From contig NZ_VNFK01000014.1 of the NCBI RefSeq assembly GCF_007786235.1, positions 1-64,000 of the forward strand: DNA of 64,000 bases, in the 5' to 3' direction. Both the position numbers and the translations under genes were made by a program. Source of the stretch: Paenarthrobacter nitroguajacolicus (lineage in GTDB: Bacteria; Actinomycetota; Actinomycetes; Actinomycetales; Micrococcaceae). The notes under the pieces were generated by a model. That model ran no database searches and had not been told where the DNA came from. It was given only the letters and a program-made list of their open reading frames with translations. Each line of letters opens with the position of its first letter. Positions within the stretch are counted from its first letter, which is position 1. Of the stretch, positions 39,920-49,081 are shown one piece after another.

Positions 39920-40969
39920 CTAGTTGGTCTTGCGTGTTGCAGGCTTCGGCGTGGCCTTGGGGGCAGCAGGCCGGGCTGCCGGCTTCGGAGCTGACGGCTT
40001 GGCAACAGGCTTCGGAGCCGCAGGTACTGCGGGCTTCGGAGCTGCCGGAACCACGGGCTTGGGAGCTGCCACCGGAGCCGCCTTGGCAGCCGGGGCCTTC
40101 GCGGCCGGTGCTGTCTTGGCAGCCGGGGCTTCCTCAACCACGGGTGCTTCTTCGACAACCGGAGCTTCCTCAACCACGGGTGCTTCTTCAGCCACCGGAG
40201 CTTCCTCAACCACGGGTGCTTCTTCGACAACCGGAGCTTCCTCAACCACGGGTGCTTCTTCAGCCACCGGAGCTTCAACAGTTTCCTGCTTGGTCTCCTC
40301 TTCGGTGACCTTGAAGCCCTCGGGAAGAAGATCGGCCAGGCTCTGCGTCAGCGGTGCCTGCTCCCCCGTGGTGTCCACGCGTCCGGCAGCCTTGGCCTCA
40401 TTCTGGGCCTTGGCTTCTGCACGCTGGCTGGCACGGCGGGCTTCAGCCTTGGCTTCTGCCTTGTTCTTCAGCGGGCCGATCACCATGACCATGTTGCGGC
40501 CGTCGATGCGCGGGCTGGACTCGATGATGCCCACCTCGGCAACGTCTTCCGCGAAGCGTTGCAGCAAGCGGATGCCCATCTCTGGACGCTGCTGCTCACG
40601 GCCACGGAACTGGATCATGGCCTTGACCTTGTCACCGGCACCGAGGAAGCGAAGTGCGTGTCCGCGCTTGGTTTCGTAGTCGTGCTTGTCGATCTTGAGG
40701 CGGAAGCGAATTTCCTTCAGAACCGTGTTGGTCTGGTTCTTCCGTGCTTCACGAGCCTTGACGGCGGCCTCGTACTTGTACTTGCCGAAGTCCATCAACT
40801 TGCAAACAGGAGGCTTAGCCTGCGGGGCAACTTCAACGAGATCGAGATCGGACTCGGCAGCAAGACGCAGGGCGTCCTCGATGCGGACAATTCCTACCTG
40901 TTCGCCGGCAGGGCCGACCAGCCGCACCTCGGGGACGCGGATACGCTCATTGATTCTTGGCTCGCTAAT
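39920..40969 (-). CDS. infC: Translation initiation factor IF-3 with ATT start and long tail
   Basis: 349 aa. IF3 keeps the 30S subunit free and checks start-codon pairing. The family start [18 protein letters not shown] requires ATT at 40967-40969, preceded by GGAGC; no ATG, GTG or TTG lies in frame near it. This is the classic infC self-control by a rare start codon. IF3-N and IF3-C occupy about 5-170. The remaining 180 residues are an extension: eight [12 protein letters not shown] hexapeptides (about 233-283), then a basic Ala-Pro-Lys tail resembling histone H1 tails. Normal IF3 is 170-200 aa. Confidence 0.95.
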   Translation of the reverse strand: MSEPRINERIRVPEVRLVGPAGEQVGIVRIEDALRLAAESDLDLVEVAPQAKPPVCKLMDFGKYKYEAAVKAREARKNQTNTVLKEIRFRLKIDKHDYETKRGHALRFLGAGDKVKAMIQFRGREQQRPEMGIRLLQRFAEDVAEVGIIESSPRIDGRNMVMVIGPLKNKAEAKAEARRASQRAEAKAQNEAKAAGRVDTTGEQAPLTQSLADLLPEGFKVTEEETKQETVEAPVAEEAPVVEEAPVVEEAPVVEEAPVAEEAPVVEEAPVVEEAPVVEEAPAAKTAPAAKAPAAKAAPVAAPKPVVPAAPKPAVPAAPKPVAKPSAPKPAARPAAPKATPKPATRKTN

Positions 40970-41221
40970 GTTAAAGCTCCTGTGGTTGTGGTGATGTCAC
41001 CGGCAAATAGAGAAGGCCCCCAATTGCTGGTGCAATCGAAGGCCTCGAAGATCGGCTGTACTCCCCTGCGGGAAGTACGCACCCTCGGGGGCTAAGCCAC
41101 CGAACGTGTCCGACCAAGTACCCGGCAACCTCTTGTCCCAGAAGGGAATCCTGTCCCCCGAAGGGAAACGGCTGACGCGGGTGGGAGAGAACTCCGCTTG
41201 CAAACTGAAAGTCAATTCTAC
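40970..41221 (-). promoter_or_regulatory. infC leader with attenuator-like hairpin
   Basis: A TAGAAT -10 candidate (41216-41221, minus strand) would give a leader of about 240 nt. Near its end GGCC-TTCGATTGC-ACCA-GCAATTGGG-GGCC (41015-41044) folds into a 13-bp stem with G-U pairs and is followed by TTCTCTATTT, about 45 bases before the ATT start. It looks like an intrinsic terminator regulating infC-rpmI-rplT. Further G/C-rich pairs lie at 41060-41095. Confidence 0.55.
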
Positions 41222-41323
41222 AGAAACAACCCGCCAAACGCACATTGCGTGCGGCGGGATCATGGACTGCGGATGTTAACCCTGAATAACGACTTCCAGT
41301 CGGTCTGTGACAAGCTTACCAGT

Positions 41324-41722
41324 ATGAGCACTGAAGACAGCAATTCCCGCAACTCCTATGGCGAAAGCGCCGCCCCCGCCGCTGATGCCGGGGTGTCCCA
41401 GCAGATCCGCGACATCGCTGAGGTTCCGGCCGTGGAGGTCATTACCACCGGCGCCGTTCACCTCATGAGTGCGGCCGCCGTCAAAGTTGGCCTGGCCGAT
41501 GACCCCAACGCCGAAGACCTCAAGGACCTGGATGAGGCCCGCAAACTGATCACCGCCCTCGCTGGCTTGGTATCCGCGGCGGCCCCGGAAATCGGCTCGC
41601 AGCACGCCGGCCCGTTGCGCGATGGCCTGCGTTCCCTCCAGCTTGCCTTCCGTGAAGCATCACTGATTCCTGACGCCCCGGGCAAGGGCCCGGGCGAAAA
41701 GTTCACCGGACCAGTGAATTAG
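41324..41722 (+). CDS. DUF1844 domain protein
   Basis: 132 aa. The core is VEVITTGAVHLMSAAAVKVGLADDPNAEDLKDLDEARKLITALAGLV, the DUF1844 helical region. It lies divergent from infC, which is the conserved place for it in actinobacteria, suggesting a translation-linked role, so far unknown. The ATG at 41324 is preferred over upstream in-frame starts, which would run into the infC control region. Confidence 0.9.
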   Translation: MSTEDSNSRNSYGESAAPAADAGVSQQIRDIAEVPAVEVITTGAVHLMSAAAVKVGLADDPNAEDLKDLDEARKLITALAGLVSAAAPEIGSQHAGPLRDGLRSLQLAFREASLIPDAPGKGPGEKFTGPVN

Positions 41723-41744
41723 CCCAACAGCCACAAGATTCAAC

Positions 41745-41781
41745 GACGGCGGGCTCGACCATCTCTGGTCGGCCCGCCGTC
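41745..41781. terminator. Bidirectional terminator
   Basis: GACGGCGGGC / GCCCGCCGTC with an inner CGACC / GGTCG stem, between two convergent genes. Confidence 0.85.
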
Positions 41782-41803
41782 GTCGTCTGATTGGTTTGGC
41801 GTC

Positions 41804-43108
41804 CTAGACGCGCGCGGAGCGGCGGCGCATGGACGAGAGGATGAGTCCCGCAACGCAGAGTGCGACCCCGGCGATTCCAACGGCCGCAAACCCGCCCGAA
41901 GGGCCCACCGTGTCGATGAACACCCCGGCGAGGGGCGCGCCCAGCGCAACTCCCGCGGTGAGTGCGGATCCGTACCAACCCATAGCCTCACCCCGACGCT
42001 CCTCGTCCACCAGATCAGCCACCATCTCCGAAGAAGCCGACAGAACGGGCGCGCACAACAAGCCAGGCAAGAGAGACAGGAAAGCCAAAGTCCAAGTGTC
42101 TTGGGCAAAGCCCATCGGAATGGTCAGGGCTGCCATGCCGAGGAGCAAGAGCATGGGCGAGATCGAGCGCTTCATGGAGCCGTAGATCAGGCCACCGACA
42201 ACGGAAGCCGCGCACCAGAAGAAGAACACGATGCCGATTTCATTCTCATGCCCGCCACGCTCCAGCAATCCGACGATGCTGACGTCCGAACCACTCAGCA
42301 CCATCCCGGATCCGGCGGCCACCGCAAACAGTGCCGCAACAGAGACCGTGAACCAGGTGAAGTTGCTGGCAACCCGACTGCGGATCGGCGCCTTGCGTGC
42401 GGTTGCGGACACCATCTCCGAAGCAGCCTCCTGAACATGCGCCGGCGCCGAGGCCACCATGGCAGCTTCCGCAGCGGCAAGGTCGGCTGCGGCCCGGTTG
42501 GCCGACTCTTCCGGCGTGCACGACCCTTCACTTCGAGTGGGCGGGTTGAACCACATGAGGAACAAACCGGCCACGGAAACTGATATCCCCACTGCCGTGA
42601 GGCCAATTGCCGAGAACCCACTGGTAGCGACGATGGCGCCCACAGCTGGGCCGATCATGAACACAAGCTCGGTGGCGATCGAATCGAGGGCAAAGGCTGA
42701 ACGACGCTGCTCGCCGTCCACCATGACACCCAACGACTGGCGGACAACGCTGAAAATCGGCAGCGTGAAGAGGCCACCGACGAACACCAAAGGCAAGAGC
42801 CACTCGTACGAAACGTGAGGAACGATCGACCAGATGACGGTTTCGGAGACCACCGATGGGATCAAGGCCTTCCTCAGGCCCACCATATCCACGCGGCGGC
42901 CACGCCAAGGGGCGCCCAGGGCGATGCCAATGGTCATCACCGCGGCTGCTGCACCCGCGGCAGCGTACCCTTGGCCCAAGGTCAGGACGATGTGCAAGGT
43001 GAGGAGCACGCCGGCCGCCGAGTGCGGGATTCGTGCAATCATGCCCACCACCAGCAGACGCCGGACAGGGCGGATGGACAGCATCTCTTTGTAGAGAGCG
43101 AAGTTCAC
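41804..43108 (-). CDS. MFS transporter
   Basis: 434 aa, 12 predicted membrane helices with a long central cytoplasmic loop (about 185-240, rich in Ala/Glu). APWRGRRVDMVGLRK is motif A. The GTG start has AGGA upstream. Substrate unknown; no pathway genes are beside it, though it precedes the his cluster strand-wise by 51 bp. Confidence 0.88.
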   Translation of the reverse strand: MNFALYKEMLSIRPVRRLLVVGMIARIPHSAAGVLLTLHIVLTLGQGYAAAGAAAAVMTIGIALGAPWRGRRVDMVGLRKALIPSVVSETVIWSIVPHVSYEWLLPLVFVGGLFTLPIFSVVRQSLGVMVDGEQRRSAFALDSIATELVFMIGPAVGAIVATSGFSAIGLTAVGISVSVAGLFLMWFNPPTRSEGSCTPEESANRAAADLAAAEAAMVASAPAHVQEAASEMVSATARKAPIRSRVASNFTWFTVSVAALFAVAAGSGMVLSGSDVSIVGLLERGGHENEIGIVFFFWCAASVVGGLIYGSMKRSISPMLLLLGMAALTIPMGFAQDTWTLAFLSLLPGLLCAPVLSASSEMVADLVDEERRGEAMGWYGSALTAGVALGAPLAGVFIDTVGPSGGFAAVGIAGVALCVAGLILSSMRRRSARV

Positions 43109-43159
43109 TGGCTAAATCCTCTTGTTCCCCAGGGCAGCCCCGGGGAACCGGCACTGCCA

Positions 43160-44071
43160 TTAATGCGGCGCGGGCTCCTGTGCTGCACGCTGCAGTTTTA
43201 CTTCAATGGAATCAACGCCTTCGGCAAAGGAATCCATCCGTGCCCACGCCTCGTTCAGTTGGGCAACGAGCGCCTGCACGGCTACGGCGTCGAGGCCATC
43301 CTCCAGGAAGAGCACTACGCGCAGTTCGGGCCCAGCGCCGCCGCCGGATACCTGACGCCCGTCGGCCGTCAGGGACGCAACGCCGCCGCCAGGTTGTGTC
43401 TCAAGTCGGCGAACCGTCCGAAAGGCCGAAACCGTGGAAGCGAGAGCAGCCTCCAGTTGATCATCAAGGTAGGACGGCGTCCAGTCCTTCTGCTGCGCCA
43501 GGGCCCACATGGCGGGACGCCGCACCACAAACGTGAAGTCCGAGCCAGGGTCCAGCACCAACAACTGTGCGCCCTCCGAGACTGCCGAAAGAGCGGCGCG
43601 GGCTGCATAGACAGCCACAGGCCGGGCTTCGGAATGCCACGCCTCAAGGGCGGCCGCCGAGGTGAACACGGGCATGGCGGTGCGTCCATCAGGCGCTTTG
43701 AGTGTGACCAATGCCATATCAGCTTGCTTGTCCGCGTGCAGGCCGTCGACGCCTGTCGCTTCTTCAGCAAGTTGGGCAACAACCGGAACGAAGACCCGTA
43801 CCGTCGCCAGGGAGGCAACGACGTCGGACTCACTGCCGGTTCCGCCGATCAGCGCCTCGATGGCTGCCACGTAGCCGGGATCTGCCAGGCCGTCGTCATC
43901 CTCGAAGTTGTGGATCTTGGCATCGTCTCCGCTGAGGCTTCTGCCCGCCCAAGGCTGTCCCGCGGAGTCAGTCGCTCCCCCGGCACCCGCCAATGCGGCG
44001 GCTATGTGGCCGGGAAGCTCACGCCTGCCATGGCCGTGATCCCCGTGCCCGTGTCCTGCATCGTGGGGCAT
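43160..44071 (-). CDS. SseB N-terminal domain protein with His-rich start
   Basis: 303 aa. It opens with HDAGHGHGDHGHGRR, a likely metal-binding tail. The SseB-type domain spans about 80-185 (VFVPVVAQLAEEATGVDG ... MALVTLKAPDGRTAMPVFTSAAALEAWH). The C-terminal part is another alpha-beta region. Its ATG overlaps the priA stop by one base (TGATG), so it is the last gene of the his operon, a conserved actinobacterial arrangement. Function unknown. Confidence 0.85.
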   Translation of the reverse strand: MPHDAGHGHGDHGHGRRELPGHIAAALAGAGGATDSAGQPWAGRSLSGDDAKIHNFEDDDGLADPGYVAAIEALIGGTGSESDVVASLATVRVFVPVVAQLAEEATGVDGLHADKQADMALVTLKAPDGRTAMPVFTSAAALEAWHSEARPVAVYAARAALSAVSEGAQLLVLDPGSDFTFVVRRPAMWALAQQKDWTPSYLDDQLEAALASTVSAFRTVRRLETQPGGGVASLTADGRQVSGGGAGPELRVVLFLEDGLDAVAVQALVAQLNEAWARMDSFAEGVDSIEVKLQRAAQEPAPH

Positions 44072-44814
44072 CAGCGGCGACCGGCGACGTCCAGGGCTTC
44101 GGGCAACGTGAAGGCGCCGGCGTACAGAGCCTTACCCACGATCGCGCCCTCGACGCCCAGCGGTACGAGTTCACGCAGCACACGGAGGTCTTCCAAGCTG
44201 GAGATACCACCGGAGGCCACAACAGGCTTGCCCGTCTTCTCCACCATCTGGCGCAGAAGTTCGACATTAGGTCCCTGCAGAGTTCCATCCTTGGTGACAT
44301 CGGTGACCACGTAGCGCGCACAGCCGGCATCCTCCAACCGGGCCAGAACCTCCCAGAGGTCGCCACCTTCCTTGGTCCAACCGCGTCCAGCCAGTGTCGT
44401 GCCGCGGACATCAAGGCCGACGGCGATCTTGTCACCGAAGCGGTCGATGGCGCGTCGGGTCCATTCCGGGTTCTCAAGGGCTGCGGTGCCAAGGTTGACC
44501 CTAGCGACACCCAGTTCCAAGGCACGTTCCAGGGACTCGTCATCCCGCAATCCACCGGACAGCTCAACCTTGACGTTCAGCTGTGACACCACATCGCTGA
44601 TGAGGTCTGCATTGTTGCCACGACCGAAGGCGGCGTCGAGGTCCACCATGTGAACCCACTCCGCACCGGCATTCTGCCAGTTCAAGGCTGCTTCGAGTGG
44701 TGTTCCGTAGCTGGTTTCCGAGCCGGCTTCTCCCTGCAGGAGACGGACCGCCTGGCCATCAACGATGTCGACGGCGGGCAGGAGTTCCAGAACGGACTGG
44801 GCAGAGGTGGTCAT
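44071..44814 (-). CDS. priA: Bifunctional phosphoribosyl isomerase PriA
   Basis: 247 aa (beta/alpha)8 barrel. [21 protein letters not shown] carries the first catalytic Asp and [12 protein letters not shown] the second. In actinobacteria this enzyme performs both the HisA step (ProFAR isomerisation) and the TrpF step of tryptophan synthesis. The assignment as PriA rather than HisA rests on the host lineage; no trpF is visible here. Confidence 0.93.
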   Translation of the reverse strand: MTTSAQSVLELLPAVDIVDGQAVRLLQGEAGSETSYGTPLEAALNWQNAGAEWVHMVDLDAAFGRGNNADLISDVVSQLNVKVELSGGLRDDESLERALELGVARVNLGTAALENPEWTRRAIDRFGDKIAVGLDVRGTTLAGRGWTKEGGDLWEVLARLEDAGCARYVVTDVTKDGTLQGPNVELLRQMVEKTGKPVVASGGISSLEDLRVLRELVPLGVEGAIVGKALYAGAFTLPEALDVAGRR

Positions 44815-44862
44815 GAGTGTCCTTGGAGTTGAGAGGCGACGCGGGCTTTTGCGGTGACCGGG

Positions 44863-45021
44863 TCAGCTACCGGGCAGCGTCAGGAGGTAGGCGGCCAGCA
44901 GGGACATCCCGGCCAGCACGTAGAAGGAAATCGAGACCCATCTGGGCTTCTTCTGCTGGTGGAAGGAAATACCCCCGCCCACCAGGAGGCCGGCAAGTCC
45001 CATGAGGACGACGGACCACAT
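44863..45021 (-). CDS. 52-aa membrane protein between hisH and priA
   Basis: The frame opens with ATG at 45021 directly after the hisH stop (TAA-ATG) and ends at TGA 44863. Two hydrophobic segments, VVLMGLAGLLVGGGISF and FYVLAGMSLLAAYLLTL, are joined by a basic HQQKKPRW loop, giving a hairpin topology. Position and coupling to hisH strongly suggest it is translated. Small membrane proteins occur at this place in other actinobacterial his operons; no function is known. Confidence 0.8.
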   Translation of the reverse strand: MWSVVLMGLAGLLVGGGISFHQQKKPRWVSISFYVLAGMSLLAAYLLTLPGS

Positions 45022-45765
45022 TTAGGCAGCCCCGCTTGCGGACGCTTCCGGAGCCGGCTTTCGCAGGCCGTCAACCCAGTTGCGCAGGAGTCGAGCTCCT
45101 GCGTCGCCTGACTTCTCCGGGTGGAATTGCGTGGCGCAGAGAGGGCCGTTCTCGACGGCGGCAATGAAGCGTGCGCCGTGCTCGGACCACGTCACCAGGG
45201 GCGGAGCCATGCGAGGCTGCACGACGTCGAAGTTCCACTCCTGCACGCCATATGAGTGCACAAAGTAGAAGCGTTCCTGCTCGACACCGGCGAAAAGCCT
45301 GGAGCCCTCGGGAACGTCCACGGTGTTCCACCCCATGTGCGGAACAACGGGGGCAGGAAGCAGCTCCACCTTGCCCGGCCACTCGGCCATGCCTTCGGAT
45401 TCCGTTCCGTGCTCCACGCCGGCTTCGAAGAGGACCTGCAGGCCTACGCAGATGGCAAGCACTGGACGGCCACCGGCAACCCGGCGTCCGATCATGCGAA
45501 TGCCATCAACGGACTTCAGTTCCTTCATGACGGTCTCGAAGGCACCGACCCCGGGAACCACCAGGCCGTCGGCGTTCAGTACGTCTTCAGGTTTGGAACT
45601 GAGTACCACGTGGGCCCCGGCACGCTCGAGCGCGCGGACTGCGGACCGAACGTTGCCGGATCCATAATCCAGCACTGTCACGGTGGGCTTGCCCTCCGGC
45701 GACTCAGGCTTGACCGAAGCCTTGGCGTCAATGACTGCCCCGTCTTTCAGGACCTGGCCGCTCAT
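45022..45765 (-). CDS. hisH: Imidazole glycerol phosphate synthase, glutaminase subunit
   Basis: 247 aa. Makes ammonia from glutamine for the HisF cyclase. The class I amidotransferase triad is Cys in [12 protein letters not shown] and His/Glu in [17 protein letters not shown] is the family loop. An N-terminal extension of about 25 residues precedes [16 protein letters not shown] overlaps the hisB stop (ATGA). HisF is not in the window. Confidence 0.96.
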   Translation of the reverse strand: MSGQVLKDGAVIDAKASVKPESPEGKPTVTVLDYGSGNVRSAVRALERAGAHVVLSSKPEDVLNADGLVVPGVGAFETVMKELKSVDGIRMIGRRVAGGRPVLAICVGLQVLFEAGVEHGTESEGMAEWPGKVELLPAPVVPHMGWNTVDVPEGSRLFAGVEQERFYFVHSYGVQEWNFDVVQPRMAPPLVTWSEHGARFIAAVENGPLCATQFHPEKSGDAGARLLRNWVDGLRKPAPEASASGAA

Positions 45766-46388
45766 AGCGCTCCCTTGGTGGAGGGGATTCCCTCGACCCG
45801 GGGGTCGGACTCCACTGCTGCGCGAAGTGCCCGTGCGAATGCCTTGAACTGGGCTTCGACAATGTGGTGCGGGTCCCTACCGGCGAGAACGTTCATGTGC
45901 AGGCAAATACCGGCGTGCAAGGTGATGGCCTCGAAAACGTGCCGGGTCAACGAACCGGTGAAGTGGCCACCGATCAGGTGGTACTCCTGTCCGGCGGGCT
46001 CGCCGCCGTGAACCAGGTACGGGCGGCCGGAAACATCCACTACCGCGTGGGCCAGGGCTTCGTCCAGGGGCACCGTCGCTTCGCCGAAGCGCCGAATGCC
46101 GGCCTTGTTGCCCAATGCGGTGCGCAACACTTCTCCGAAGGTGATAGCCACATCCTCAACGGTGTGGTGTGCGTCGATGTGCGTGTCCCCGGTGGCCTTG
46201 ACGGTCATATCAATCAGGGAGTGCTTGCACAGCGCGGTCAGCATGTGGTCGTAGAACGGAACCGAGGTGCTGATGTCCGAGATACCGGAGCCGTCCAGGT
46301 TGATCTCCACCAGGACTGAAGATTCGCTGGTGGTGCGCTCCATGCGCGCAGTGCGGGCAGCGGACGGCTTGGCGCCGGTTTCGCTCAT
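45762..46388 (-). CDS. hisB: Imidazoleglycerol-phosphate dehydratase
   Basis: 208 aa, monofunctional, as in actinobacteria. Metal-binding repeats are [36 protein letters not shown], and [18 protein letters not shown]. The ATG at 46388 has AAGGACG upstream; the open frame starts 15 codons earlier without support. Overlaps hisH by 4 bases. Confidence 0.96.
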   Translation of the reverse strand: MSETGAKPSAARTARMERTTSESSVLVEINLDGSGISDISTSVPFYDHMLTALCKHSLIDMTVKATGDTHIDAHHTVEDVAITFGEVLRTALGNKAGIRRFGEATVPLDEALAHAVVDVSGRPYLVHGGEPAGQEYHLIGGHFTGSLTRHVFEAITLHAGICLHMNVLAGRDPHHIVEAQFKAFARALRAAVESDPRVEGIPSTKGAL

Positions 46389-46435
46389 TGGGACGTCCTT
46401 ATACACGGAGGGGTGGGTTGGGTCTATAGACAAGT

Positions 46436-47557
46436 TTAGGCGGGCTGGGAGGCCGGTCCGTCCAGCAGGGCTTCCAACGCCTCCAGGAAGGTAGTGGTTT
46501 CCGGCTCGGTTCCGGCAGTGACCCGCAGGTGTCCCGGGATGCCAACGTCACGAATCAGCACTCCGGCATCCAACAAACCCTGCCAGATGGCGTGCGGGTT
46601 GGTGAGTCCGCCGAAGAAGACATAGTTGGAGTCCGACGCCGCTGGCTTCAGCCCCATGCGGAGGAGTTCCGTCACGATGCGGTCGCGCTGCACCTTGATG
46701 TCCTCGACGTCGGCCATCAGGGCTTCGCGGTGATTGAGTGCTGCGAGGGCAGTGGCCTGCGTGACGGCGGACAGGTGGTACGGCAGGCGTACCAGCCTGA
46801 TGGCATCCGTAACCTCGGGCGCTGCAGCCATATAGCCCAGCCGCGCACCAGCCAGGGCGAATGCCTTGCTCATGGTGCGTGAGACGATCAGCCGCTCGCG
46901 GCCAGGCAGCAGGGTCAGGGCACTCGGCGTATTGTCGTGCGCGAACTCGTGATAGGCCTCGTCCACAATCACCATTGCCTGGCTCGCTTCGCCGGCCTCG
47001 TAGACGGCCTCCACCACGTCCAAGCCCAGCCCTGTCCCCGTGGGATTGTTGGGCGAGCACAGGAAGACGATGTTGGCACCGGTTTCCCGGACTTGGGCAG
47101 CGGCCGACTCCGCGTCCAACCCATAGTCGTCGGCACGGACGCCACGGACATACTCGGTGTCCGTGCCGCTGGCGAGCAACGGGTACATGGAATACGTAGG
47201 CGGGAAGCCAAGGGCCTTGCGCCCCGGACCACCAAATGCTTGGAGGATCTGCTGCAGGACCTCGTTTGATCCGTTGGCGGCCCAGATATTGTCCGGGGAG
47301 AGTCCGTGACCAAGGTACTCGGCCAGCGACTGGCGAAGTTCCGTGAACTCGCGGTCCGGGTAGCGGTTCAGTCCCGTGGCCGCAGCAGCGACGGCTTCAG
47401 TGATGGCGGCCTGGACATCCGCAGGGACACCATGGGTGTTCTCGTTGACGTTGAGCAAAATAGGGACATCAAGCTGCGGTGCGCCGTAGGGGCTCAGTCC
47501 ACGCAGGTTGGTCCGGAGGGGAAGTCGGTCAAGTCGCTCAAGCTGGTCACTCACCAC
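46436..47557 (-). CDS. hisC: Histidinol-phosphate aminotransferase
   Basis: 373 aa PLP fold-type I enzyme. [11 protein letters not shown] at the start, [30 protein letters not shown], and the Schiff-base Lys in [17 protein letters not shown]. First his gene here; hisD, usually adjacent upstream in actinobacteria, is absent and the LysM gene lies there instead. Confidence 0.96.
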   Translation of the reverse strand: MVSDQLERLDRLPLRTNLRGLSPYGAPQLDVPILLNVNENTHGVPADVQAAITEAVAAAATGLNRYPDREFTELRQSLAEYLGHGLSPDNIWAANGSNEVLQQILQAFGGPGRKALGFPPTYSMYPLLASGTDTEYVRGVRADDYGLDAESAAAQVRETGANIVFLCSPNNPTGTGLGLDVVEAVYEAGEASQAMVIVDEAYHEFAHDNTPSALTLLPGRERLIVSRTMSKAFALAGARLGYMAAAPEVTDAIRLVRLPYHLSAVTQATALAALNHREALMADVEDIKVQRDRIVTELLRMGLKPAASDSNYVFFGGLTNPHAIWQGLLDAGVLIRDVGIPGHLRVTAGTEPETTTFLEALEALLDGPASQPA

Positions 47558-47632
47558 GTCAGTTTAAGGGGCCGCCGGGACTGCCGACTAACTGTGACGC
47601 CGGAGCATCGTTTTCCCTGCTGGTGGAGCGAC

Positions 47633-47992
47633 TCAGTTGGCTGGGACAAACAGCTGCTGGCCGGGCTGGATACGTCCACCGCGGAGGTCGTTCAACTGGA
47701 TGATTTCCGCGATGACATCGCGCGGATCGCGCTCCGGAGCGGCTGCACCGGCGATACCCCACAGGGATTGGCCAGGTTGCACAGTGACGGTAACCGCCAC
47801 CGGCGGGTGCAGCTGAGCCTGCGAGTCGGAGGCCTTGGCGGGCGAAGTGATGAATCCGGCGAGGCTTAGCAGCGCAGCCACCAGCAGCATCGCGGGAATG
47901 CCGAAGAAGACCATCCGACCCCGACGGGTGAGCCGCAGGCGCGAGGGAGCCTGAGTGGTGCGGAAATCAGCGAACGTAGTGATTGCGGACAT
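47633..47992 (-). CDS. LysM domain protein, candidate YneA-like SOS division inhibitor
   Basis: 119 aa. A basic N-terminus (LRLTRRGRM), one membrane helix (FFGIPAMLLVAALLSLAGFI) and a single C-terminal LysM domain (VTVQPGQSLWGIAGAAAPERD ... GGRIQPGQQLFVPAN). It is divergent from lexA. In Bacillus subtilis yneA, also a membrane anchor plus LysM, is divergent from lexA and blocks division during SOS; the same setting and architecture suggest an equivalent. LexA-like sites occupy the shared 345-bp gap. Sequence similarity to YneA itself beyond LysM cannot be judged by eye. Confidence 0.88.
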   Translation of the reverse strand: MSAITTFADFRTTQAPSRLRLTRRGRMVFFGIPAMLLVAALLSLAGFITSPAKASDSQAQLHPPVAVTVTVQPGQSLWGIAGAAAPERDPRDVIAEIIQLNDLRGGRIQPGQQLFVPAN

Positions 47993-48077
47993 GAGCTGAG
48001 CCCTTCTGAGCTATTGCCTCACGCCGGAGTGCCCGGCGTTCGACTGCCAATTCTTTGCGTCCCCCTCCACCGACCCC

Positions 48078-48104
48078 GATGTTCGAACACTTTCTTCGAA
48101 CATC
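48078..48104. promoter_or_regulatory. 10-bp inverted repeat in the LysM-lexA gap
   Basis: GATGTTCGAA and TTCGAACATC, perfect arms around CACTTTC. The arms contain TTCGAAC half-sites of the LexA box, but the spacing is not the canonical one. It lies about 90 bases upstream of the LysM gene. Confidence 0.55.
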
Positions 48105-48124
48105 CCGCATCAGCATCAGGTTTA

Positions 48125-48140
48125 TAGAACACATATTCGA
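48125..48140. promoter_or_regulatory. LexA box, LysM side
   Basis: TAGAACACATATTCGA differs from TCGAAC-N4-GTTCGA at two positions. It lies between the divergent genes and could act on either. Confidence 0.6.
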
Positions 48141-48191
48141 ACCTTGCTATGACATTTTTAGCACTTATCAACGAACGGTGTCGAGACTCGC

Positions 48192-48232
48192 TAGAACAAA
48201 TGTTTGATAAACGCCTGTGGCTGCCCTACGTT
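48192..48232 (+). promoter_or_regulatory. lexA promoter with LexA box
   Basis: TAGAACAAATGTTTGA (48192-48207) keeps the GAAC half-site and differs from the consensus at two positions. It overlaps the -35 TTGATA (48204-48209); TACGTT (48227-48232) follows after 17 bases as -10. This is the expected autoregulatory layout. Confidence 0.7.
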
Positions 48233-48337
48233 TGAGTGAAGAAACAGCACTGTTTCAGTGGAACAGGAGGGTCTGACATTTTTCAGGCCCTGCATCCCGG
48301 AGACTCTTCGGGGCGGAATGGAAAGGCATTGGCGAAC

Positions 48338-49081
48338 ATGGCAGCGAAAGCCACAGGCGGCGGGGCACCCCTGCGGAGCCAACAGCCTCAGAAGAGTCCC
48401 AAGAGCCTGACTGTCCGGCAGAAGAAGATCCTGGAGACCATCCAGCGGTCAGTGAACGACAACGGCTATCCCCCCAGCATGCGCGAAATCGGCGACACCG
48501 TGGGCCTCGCCAGTTTGTCGAGCGTCACCCACCAGCTCTCCCAATTGGAAAAACTGGGCTACCTCCGCCGCGATCCCAAGCGTCCCCGGGCCATGGAAGT
48601 CCTCATGCCGTTGACCCTCGACGGCGGGCCCATCCCTGGAGTTGAAGCGCCTACGACGCTTCGCAGCGCAGGAGGCCTCGCCGTGACGGAACTGGCCAGC
48701 GCCAGCGATACCGCCATGGTTCCCCTGGTAGGCCGCATCGCAGCGGGCGGTCCAATCCTGGCGGACCAGACAGTGGAAGACGTACTCCCGCTGCCTCGGC
48801 AGCTCGTGGGACATGGCGAACTGTTCATGCTGAAGGTTGCCGGCGACTCCATGATTGATGCCGCCATTTGCGACGGGGACTGGGTGGTTGTCCGGCGGCA
48901 AAACGACGCCATCAACGGCGACATCGTGGCGGCACTCCTGGACGACGAGGCCACCGTAAAGACCTTCCGCCAGCGGGACGGGCACACGTGGTTGCTCCCG
49001 CAAAACACCCAATACGAACCCATCCTTGGCGATCAAGCCACCATCATGGGCAAGGTCGTCTCGGTCCTGCGTTCCCTCTAG
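48338..49081 (+). CDS. lexA: LexA repressor
   Basis: 247 aa. SOS regulator that self-cleaves on RecA filaments. The winged helix is at about 23-90 ([34 protein letters not shown]). The cleavage site is A136|G137 in GRIAAGGPI; the catalytic dyad is Ser171 (GDSMIDAAI) and Lys208 (DEATVKTF). The ATG at 48338 is chosen, with GGAAAGG upstream; the frame is open for 34 more codons that lie within the leader. Convergent with the helicase gene, overlapping by 4 bases. Confidence 0.97.
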   Translation: MAAKATGGGAPLRSQQPQKSPKSLTVRQKKILETIQRSVNDNGYPPSMREIGDTVGLASLSSVTHQLSQLEKLGYLRRDPKRPRAMEVLMPLTLDGGPIPGVEAPTTLRSAGGLAVTELASASDTAMVPLVGRIAAGGPILADQTVEDVLPLPRQLVGHGELFMLKVAGDSMIDAAICDGDWVVVRRQNDAINGDIVAALLDDEATVKTFRQRDGHTWLLPQNTQYEPILGDQATIMGKVVSVLRSL

